DNA of 64,000 nucleotides from Aphelidium insulamus (Eukaryota; Aphelidiomycota; Aphelidea; Aphelidiaceae): assembly GCA_036784855.1 (NCBI GenBank), contig JAZDSV010000009.1, positions 167,001 to 231,000 of the forward strand, in the 5' to 3' direction. A program made the translations under genes and the position numbers. Positions 56,791 through 64,000 of the stretch are shown piece after piece. The first letter of the stretch is position 1; each line of letters begins with the position of its first letter. The notes beneath the pieces are model-generated. The model was not told where the DNA came from. It worked only from the letters and a program-made list of their open reading frames with translations, and ran no database searches.

Positions 56791-58907
56791 ATGCCCACAG
56801 TCGCAGTGGACAAGGAGCGCCTGTTCGCCGCCATTGGCGACCCCGGCATGACCATTGCCGCGTTCGAGGAGCTATGCTTTGATTTCGGTGTGGAGTTGGA
56901 CGACGTGACTAGCGAGCGTGAGATGGCGCTGAAGGAGCACCACGGGCAACTGCTTGCTGGAGGCGCGTCCACCGCGAGCGCCCCCGCCAAGGCCCTGTCC
57001 GACCGCGTCATATTAAAGATTGACGTGTCGGCCAACCGCTACGACTTGCTGTGTCACGAGGGTATTGCGCGGGCATTGCGCGTCTTTCTTGGCCGTCAAG
57101 AGTTGCCCGTCTATCGGGCCATTCTGCCTGCCAAGCCTGAGCGCATACACGTCCGGGAATCGGTAACTATGTATATTATCATATAATATATATATATATA
57201 TATATTCAACTCTTCATACTATATATAATGTCTGCAGGTGGCGTCCATACGACCGTTTGTGGTGGCGGCCGTGCTGCGCGGTGTCAAGTTTGACGCCTTC
57301 AACTATGCCAGCTTTATCGACTTGCAGGACAAGCTGCATCAGGGCCTTTGCAGGTACTTCTATGTATAACTATACGCCCTATAATTATAACTGTTGTGCA
57401 GGCGACGACAAAAGGTTGCAATTGGAACGCACGATTTGGACACCGTTAGCGGCCCGTTCACCTATGAGGCACTGGCGCCTGAGGAGGTCTCGTTCGTGCC
57501 GCTGAACCAGACCGCGCGCATGGACGGCAACCAGCTGATGCAGTTCTACGAGACCGATCGCCGGCTGTCCAAGTACCTGCCCATTATCCGCGACTCGCCC
57601 GTCTATCCGGTGGTGCGCGACTGCAAGCATCGCGTACTCAGCCTGCCGCCCATCATCAACGGGGATCACAGCAAGATATCGCTGTCGACACGCAACGTGC
57701 TCATTGAGTGCACTGCCACCGAAGAGGCCAAGGCGTGCACCGTTCTCAACATGATGGTCACAATGTTTAGCGAGTACTGCGCCTCTCCCTTCACGTACGG
57801 GGTTTAAGTGTGATAGCGTTTGATACTATATTGCTGAATACTCTTTACATGGCCTCAAACGCTTTTTATTTACAGGGTGGAGCAAGTGGAGGTCGAGTAT
57901 GAGCACAGTGGGCGCCGTTGCGTGTATCCAGACCTGTCGCCGCGGCAAATGAACGCTTGCGTGGACTACATCAACAGCTGCATCGGCGCTGGCATCAACC
58001 TCTCTGGCGAGCAGGTCCGAGCATTCCTCGCCAAAATGGGCATGGGCAGCACACTGGGGACCGCGATCACGGGCGAGCAGCAGGTTCAGGTGGAAGTCCC
58101 GGTCTCGCGCAGCGACATCATGCATGCGTGCGATATTATGGAAGATGTGGCGGTTGCGTACGGCATCAACAACATTCCACGCACCGTGCCCAACACCTCA
58201 ACAGTCGGCGCGCCACTGCCGCTGAACAAGTTGTCAGACTTTGTGCGCCGAGAGTTGGCCCTGGCTGGCTGGACTGAAGTTCTGCCGCTGACACTGGTAT
58301 ATTTGGTCATAGTTATACTCGAATCTAATATCATGCGCTGTAGTGCTCAAATGACGAAAATTTCGCCCATCTTCGCCGCGCAGACCCGGGCAACGAGGCC
58401 GTGGTGCTCGCCAATCCCGCCACCATCGAGTACCAGGTGGTGCGCACATCGCTGCTGCCCGGCATGCTAAAGACCCTGGCGGCCAACAAGTCCTCGCAGC
58501 TGCCACTGCGCCTGTTTGAAGTGGGCGACGTGGTGCTGCAGGACGCCACCAACGACCGTCGTGCCCGCAATGAGCGCCGTGCCTGTGCCGTGTACGTCAA
58601 TCGCACCAGTGGATTCGAGCTGGTGCAGGGATTGCTGGACCGGCTGATGAAGATGTTGATGGTGGATCCGGGTGTATTGGGCGCACAGCCGCCCGCAGAC
58701 AAGACAGCAGCCATAAGCCACACTAGCACCTACTCGATCCATGAAAGTCAGTCGCCAACTTTTTTCGCGGGACGTCAGGCCGAGATTGTGCTCAATGGAA
58801 GCCGCGTCATTGGCCACGTGGGCATTGTGCACCCGGAAGTGCTGGCCAACTTTGACATTCAGTACCCGTGCAGCGCCGTGGAGATCAACATTGAGCCGTT
58901 CCTGTGA
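56791..58907 (+). CDS. FARSB: Phenylalanyl-tRNA synthetase beta subunit, cytosolic
   Basis: Exons 56791-57162, 57238-57353, 57402-57794, 57876-58296 and 58344-58907 give 621 residues (human 589). Starts [78 protein letters not shown]; then B5 and the catalytic-like core: [40 protein letters not shown], and ends [12 protein letters not shown]. All blocks match the eukaryotic cytosolic beta subunit. It forms the alpha2-beta2 enzyme with FARSA, encoded tail to tail just downstream. A small insert ([20 protein letters not shown]) near residue 65 is longer than in animals. Confidence 0.96.
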
Positions 58908-59015
58908 CCAACAGTGCAATGAACACTGAAGGCGGGGCGACTATATAAACACACACACACACACACACACACATGTCAGATGACCTTTATTGTTGTTTGA
59001 ATAATCCAGGCACAC
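58908..59015. terminator. Shared 3' region of FARSB and FARSA
   Basis: 108 bp between two convergent stop codons. It includes a CA/AC repeat (58949-58972). Both transcripts must end here or overlap. Confidence 0.4.
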
Positions 59016-60821
59016 TCAGTGCGCAATCTCTAGACTGGCCATCTCCTCCACCGCACTCTTCTCCTTGCCCATCTGCTTGTCCATACGGTAGATGGGACTA
59101 TTCTTTATCATGTCCAAATCGACGCGATGCCCCAGCAGCTCGCGTATATTGTCAATGCCGTACTTGATCATGGTCGGGCGCTCCAGGCTGAGACCCCATG
59201 CGATCACACGCACACCCGCCGGCAGACCCAGCGGCAGCAGCATCTCCGGTCGGAACATTCCCGAATTGCCAATCTCGACCCACTTCTTCAGCCCAGAGTG
59301 GTAGGAGAAGATTTCCAGCGAGGGCTCCGTGTACGGGTTGTAGGTGGGCTTGAAGCGCAGAGTCTTAGCGCCCTGTTTCTTGAAAAAGATGTCCAGAAAG
59401 CCAATTAGGTCACCCAGTGTCAGCCCATAGTCCGCGATAAGACCCTCCACCTGGTGGAATTCGGCCAAATGCGTCGCGTCCACCGTCTCATTGCGGAACA
59501 CCCGGTCGATGGAAAAGTACTTGGCCGGTTTGAATTCCTTTTGCTGTGCCAGCTTGTACAGCATGTAGCTGCTGACGGCAGTGGTGTGCGTGCGCAACAA
59601 CAGCTTCTCCGCCTCGCTCTCCTTCCACTCGTAGCCGTGCCCGGTGGAGCCGTACCCACCCACCGAATGCACCTTCTTCACGCGCTCCACATAGTCGGCG
59701 GGATGGGAGTTTGTGGTGGCGGGTGACTTGATGAAGAATGTGTCGTGCATGTCGCGCGCTGGGTGATCCTGCGGCTGGAACAGTGCGTCAAAGTTCCAGA
59801 AGGAGCTCTCCACGTAGCGATTCGTGGGCATCTCTTCAAATCTGTAGTGTCGTTAATGGGCTTTTTACAGATTATATGCAACTGTACGAACCCCATTTCA
59901 AAAAAGATTTGTCGCAACTCTTCCCGAACCTTCATCAACGGGTGAATGTGACCGCCTGTCGGGGCAATTCCTTCCGCCTGAAAATTGTACCGCTTGAATT
60001 CCAAAGTTTTCCATGAGCCGCTTGGAAATTAGATAACTTCAAATACACCTATGCACACAATTCACATACCTTTGGATCATATCGGCTGTGATATCGGTGG
60101 CTTGCTGCTTGATTGTAAGTGAGAATTCGGGACCCTTCTTGACGCTAAACCACACACGCTTCCTACTGCATGTCAGAATAGAATCTTTACTTATAGTCAT
60201 ACATATATATATATATATATATATATGCATGACTATAATTATATTGTACATACCCCTTGTCGCAAAGCGTCCGCTTACGAAGGTCCTTGAGCACGTCGGC
60301 GTTGGCGTGCGTGCCAGACTGCACGACTTGCCGCAGATCATCACGCGTCTGGTCCACAATACTTGCAACCAGCCGCACCAGCCGGTCCCCACTCTTCTGA
60401 ATCCACTTGTTCTTGAACGCTTTACCCTGACCCACCTTGAGCACGGTGGCATCAGCCCACTTGCTCTGCAGATCCGCCAGCGCGATTCCAGCGGCACCCG
60501 CGGGCACGGCCTCAAACACTATTGCCTCGTGACTCCCATTGTCGACAATGTCACGACCTTCCTCGGTCACGGTCCACACCTCGCGCTCATGTGTCTCGAA
60601 CTCGACCATCTATGTGTTGTTGAAGAATGAGTGGGACGGCGCGCGACTAATAATCTCTATAGCTGACGGAAAGCACGCACCGCGCGACTGGCCAGACGCT
60701 TCAACACGCCCAGCACCAGAGCCGCATCGTCACTGACGGCGGTGGACGTGTTGTCAATGCTGCCTGTGGCGTCCAACTGGCGCAGAATGCTCTCTTGCAC
60801 CGCGGCTGATGCGTCGTCCAT
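59016..60821 (-). CDS. FARSA: Phenylalanyl-tRNA synthetase alpha subunit, cytosolic
   Basis: Exons 60681-60821, 60254-60609, 60070-60165, 59892-60020 and 59016-59841 give 515 residues (human 508). The N-terminus has winged-helix DNA-binding-fold segments ([20 protein letters not shown]). Then [57 protein letters not shown]. The catalytic core has [62 protein letters not shown] and [16 protein letters not shown], all class II motifs. It charges tRNA-Phe. The start ATG follows a hairpin-forming promoter element at 60848. Confidence 0.96.
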
Positions 60822-60847
60822 GCTAATTGATTGGATAGAGCTATACA

Positions 60848-60883
60848 CTGGTGGCCATAATGGATTTCCATTATGGCCACCAG
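60848..60883. repeat. Perfect inverted repeat, 17-bp arms and 2-base loop
   Basis: Left arm 60848-60864 (CTGGTGGCCATAATGGA), loop tt, right arm its exact complement. It sits 27 bp upstream of the FARSA start codon. Each arm holds a CCATAATGG core, similar to but one base shorter than a CArG box. Confidence 0.9.
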
Positions 60884-60933
60884 AGAGCCCTGCATGGGCC
60901 AATAAAGTCCAAAATCACACGCATCCACCCTCC

Positions 60934-60981
60934 TATTGCCCATACCCATATTGCCCATATTGCCCCTCCATATTGCCAATA
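60934..60981. repeat. Four short TATTGCC repeats
   Basis: TATTGCC(C)AT-like units about 9-15 bp apart, 110-160 bp upstream of FARSA. They could be clustered binding sites. Confidence 0.6.
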
Positions 60982-61271
60982 GCCACTTCAAGCAATCAAA
61001 CTGATACCCATCCATACCAAAATATGGCAAATGGCTCAATATGCATGAATTTGTACCTATTGTAATTGTAATATACTTATCCACTAGTCTATTTACTTCT
61101 AACCTATACGATATTATCTAAATAAATATCTATATAATACCTTACATTATATACTTCATACCTGGTATTTATTCAATACCGTGACGTCAGCATGCATGCA
61201 GTTGTTGAAGAAATGCTTTGTAATCATGGCGTTCTATGTAGCTCGCTGTTTCTTCCAAATCAAAATAACTG

Positions 61272-62003
61272 ATGTTGGGAATCGCGGCTATTACCATGTT
61301 TCTGCTTCTGGCCGTGGTGTTTCTGATAAGTGTTAATGCCTCACCCGCGCTCAGCGAGCCAACGGTGGCGGTATTTCCGAAATTGACTATGTCATTGCGC
61401 AGTAGCGAGGGGCGCAGTCATCTTGTGGCCATGGACCTGGCGACAGAGCGCGCCTTCTGGCAAGAAAGTGTGAACAAGTTGTATATTGTCAACGTAAGAA
61501 GTAATAATTTTACTTGTGTGTTGCATAACGTTTGTGCAGAGAAAGTGGTATCATTACGGAGAGCATCATATCTGCTTGTGGGGACACAGCCGTGATGGCC
61601 AGATTATCTCCAAAGCTAAAGTTCGTATAACATAAATACTTCTATTTCTTGGCTCCACAATTATATATAATTTCATGACATTAAACACACATTGTAGTTT
61701 AACGGCACAGTCGAGCGAAATGGAAAGGAGCTAAACAAGTTTGTCGACGTATACTATCCCGGCTCTACCCGTTCTGGTCCCACATCGACGCTGTATACAG
61801 ATGTAGAAACGGGTCATTATGTTCGCCTGGAAGATACGAAATACGCCTCCTTCGATGTGGTCGAGTTCAAGCCGGCGGAGGTGGACCTTGATCTGTTTGT
61901 GCCACCGTTCCCGTTCGATCGTTGCCGCAAAATGTGGGATGGTCTTAACAGCGAAGAGACTGATGCCGACCTTGTCCACCTCAAAATGTTTTTGCAGAAC
62001 TAG
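61272..62003 (+). CDS. Secreted protein of 202 residues, unassigned
   Basis: Exons 61272-61493, 61540-61620 and 61698-62003 join in frame. A strong signal peptide (MLGIAAITMFLLLAVVFLIS) is followed by a strand-rich region: WYHYGEHHICLWGHSRDGQ, YYPGSTRSGPTSTLYTDVET, GHYVRLEDTKYASFDVVEF and FVPPFPFDRC. The pattern of strands ending in F-PP/FP--C recalls ependymin-related or LolA-like beta shells, but this is a loose resemblance and no name is given. Confidence 0.65.
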
Positions 62004-62379
62004 CCGCGCGCTAATGTACGACCGGCAACTCATATCACCGCAATATACCACCACTCTTATCAATATTGTCACTATATAACATTTCAAGTATTATAAAATT
62101 TCTTAAAGTGATTTATTGGCTGTTGGGAAAGCGACATGCGTAAATCGCGTGGATACACGAAATGCAATACATGTAGCAATACGTAGATTCTTACCTAATG
62201 TTATGGCACGAACCGTTTCCCTATATAGCTGCAATTGAGCCATAATGATGCTGCGACTTGGCCATAGCTATTGGTGACAACTTCAAACATAATACCAGAA
62301 AAAAAAACGTGTTTCGTATTGATATGTATATATATCTCAGAAACTGCGACGGACTTCGCGCGACAATCACACTTAAAAA
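62004..62379. other. Intergenic, nothing seen
   Basis: 376 bp, AT-rich, with scattered stops on both strands. It should hold the promoter of the gene at 62380. No repeat or RNA gene is recognised. Confidence 0.5.
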
Positions 62380-62931
62380 ATGGTGCCAATGATCAAGCTA
62401 AGCGTTGTGCGTGGCTCCAATGCAGAGCCGCCCGCTCTAGGTACGTATCATGTGCATATATATTTTATATTTTATACCGATATTGATATATGTATCCCAT
62501 GTAGTGAGCTTTCCGGGAGTGCGGCCACCGGCGGGAACAAAAGTACACGCGTACAAGCGCCAGCGCGTCACTCGCGGAGACGATTCCACGCCTAGTGGTG
62601 CCGATCTCTTACTATTTGCCGAGACGGAGCACGTGGAGTACTACACCGCGTCTACAGAGTTGCATTCCGCCGCCAGCGGGCAGTGCAACTACGCGCTGGG
62701 TGTGCTGGACGGCGACACCAACACCATGCACATCATGGCCACCCCCCTATACCACATGCAGCAGACCATCAAGGCACAGAAGAGATCTGCCGCTCTCAAT
62801 GAGGCCATCACGCCTACAGACCGCATAGTAAGTGTGCTCCATGTATTTGTATTGCTGGCAGTATGATTTGAATCTGAACTGATTTATGCACGGTTATCTT
62901 CTCTTCTCTCTCTCTCTCTCTCTCTCTCTTG

Positions 62932-62964
<33 letters not shown>

Positions 62965-63981
62965 TAGTCCGCTTAAATTAATATTAATAATTGTAGACAT
63001 CGCAAAACAGACGCGATTTGGGCGAGACATTTGGCACACGCAAATCACAGGCCGCCATTCGCTCATATGACCGCGGGCAGATCGACACAGCGCGCCTGTC
63101 GGACGTGGCCACCCACCTGCAGGACGCCATCGACCAGCAGGCGAGCCAGATGCAGAGCAGTGCCGAGGTGGCGCAGGCTTCGGATCTCAATCGACCGATT
63201 CCACCATTCGACGCGCAAACCGGGGACGTGGCCCTCGTTTATCGGCTGGAGGGTGATGGCGATGCTGATGGTAAATCTCTACTGCCACCAGGCGCGGCTG
63301 GTGCTGCACTGCAGAGCGCTGCCTCGGCTCTACTGCGCTACAAGAAGAAGCAATGGACGGAGCTGCGGGCCATGAAGAACAGTGACGAGTCGCCGGCGTG
63401 GGCGTCCTATGTGTCTGCCCGACTGGAGCCGGCCGGAGTTGCCCGTTCTGCGAGCAGTTTAAAATGCCTGCTGTACATGCAGTGCCTGATGGAGTTGCGC
63501 AGCATGACCCCGGGCGCTCTGAACCGGCAACACAGCTACGACGCGGTGGTGGGGTCGGTGTTGCAGGCGTGCGGCGCCGGTGATGCAGATGCATTGCCGC
63601 TTGCACAGCACATACTGGCCCTGTTCACGGAACAGTCATCGCCCGCATCAAAGCGTCGGATGACGGCATTCCTCAAGGATAGACTCACTGCGTACATTGC
63701 CGCGCTGGCACTACACGTTGACTCTTTCTGTGTGGATCCCTCCCAACTGTGCACTGACCTGAAGATGGCGGCTACCAAGTAGGATTGATTGTGTTGTAAT
63801 CTGTTAGTGTCAGTGATTAACCAAATTGAACAGAATGGTATCCACGTTCAAGCAGTTGGGCTGTGTGGTGGAGATGGGCGTTGGCGGCGGGGCTGACGGC
63901 TCGCCTGTACGCAAGGTGAGACTGGTGGCGCCGCTCACATTTCCCAAACCGCCCACTCCAATGCGGCGGGGTAACAAATAG
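62380..63981 (+). CDS. RNA polymerase I subunit RPA49/POLR1E-like
   Basis: Exons 62380-62440, 62505-62827, 62997-63778 and 63834-63981 give 437 residues. N-terminal dimerisation region: SFPGVRPPAGTKVHAYKRQ, LFAETEHVEYYTAS, CNYALGVLD and MHIMATPLYHMQQTIKAQ. Linker: RRDLGETFGTRKSQAAIRSYDRGQ, the strongest family signature. C-terminal tandem winged-helix region ends TFKQLGCVVEMG and VRLVAPLTFPKPP. RPA49 with RPA34 stabilises Pol I initiation and elongation on rDNA. Intron 2 (169 bp) contains a CT run followed by an AT run. AATAAA occurs 13 bp past the stop. Confidence 0.85.
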
Positions 63982-63993
63982 TCTGCTAGAGGT

Positions 63994-63999
63994 AATAAA
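63994..63999 (+). promoter_or_regulatory. Polyadenylation-type signal AATAAA
   Basis: Canonical hexamer just after the RPA49-like stop codon, near the window end. Confidence 0.5.
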
Positions 64000-64000
64000 A

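Noticed and set aside
60856-60876. Pair of CArG boxes for an SRF/MADS factor
   Set aside because: The core is CC(A/T)5GG, one base shorter than the consensus.
1-64000. Many open frames overlapping the genes on the opposite strand or in other frames, for example in the cysteine-rich parts of the kinases
   Set aside because: They mirror the high GC and repeated codons of the real exons, lack family features and ignore splice sites.
1-64000. tRNA or rRNA genes
   Set aside because: No T-arm (GGTTCRAATCC) with matching D-arm and no rRNA sequence was noticed; a tRNAscan-type search would be decisive.

Overview
This is nuclear DNA of a eukaryote, with a compact, gene-dense layout: genes on both strands, mostly 40-90 bp introns, intergenic gaps often under 150 bp (36 bp between the first two genes), and the standard genetic code. 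Genes for a cilium (DRC2, ARL3), mitochondrial complex I (NDUFS4), peroxisomes (PEX1) and autophagy (ATG5) point to a flagellated, aerobic heterotroph. A Spa2/GIT-type scaffold and an SREBP-like bHLH factor with a membrane anchor suggest an opisthokont, perhaps a fungus-related flagellate. That placement is inference; the sequence names no taxon.

Layout. 1-5.4 kb: end of a homocysteine S-methyltransferase gene, a PELP1/Rix1-like gene and an RlmN-like radical-SAM gene. 6-9 kb: SREBP-like bHLH factor and ATG5. 9-16.5 kb: an unrecognised gene, DRC2, NDUFS4 and a Spa2-like scaffold. 16.6-21.4 kb: ALG13, a frame-broken coding relic, IGBP1/TAP42, ARL3 and a small membrane protein. 21.4-33.6 kb: TRAPPC8, a broken CAP gene, a short unknown gene, PEX1 and an ACAP-type ArfGAP. 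33.7-35.7 kb: a tandem pair of about 1-kb non-coding repeats. 36-40.5 kb: a BED-finger/hAT-derived gene, two tandem multipass membrane genes and two secreted CAP genes. 40.9-56.5 kb: four tandem receptor-kinase-like genes. 56.8-64 kb: the two subunits of cytosolic PheRS tail to tail, a secreted protein and an RPA49-like RNA polymerase I subunit.

Most genes are unlinked housekeeping functions. Two groupings look meaningful: the PheRS alpha and beta genes side by side, and the block of surface and secreted genes from 36 to 56.5 kb (membrane pair, CAP pair, four receptors), an accessory region built by local duplication. The receptors share a signal peptide, a two-module ectodomain, a long cysteine-rich stalk, one membrane span and a kinase domain that stops before its last helices; this is the best candidate for an undescribed system. 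Many introns appear to use GC-AG instead of GT-AG ends, supported by paralogues that have GT at the same position.

Exon coordinates were worked out by hand from splice motifs, frame continuity and remembered family sequences; most complete models sum to a multiple of three. No database search was run.
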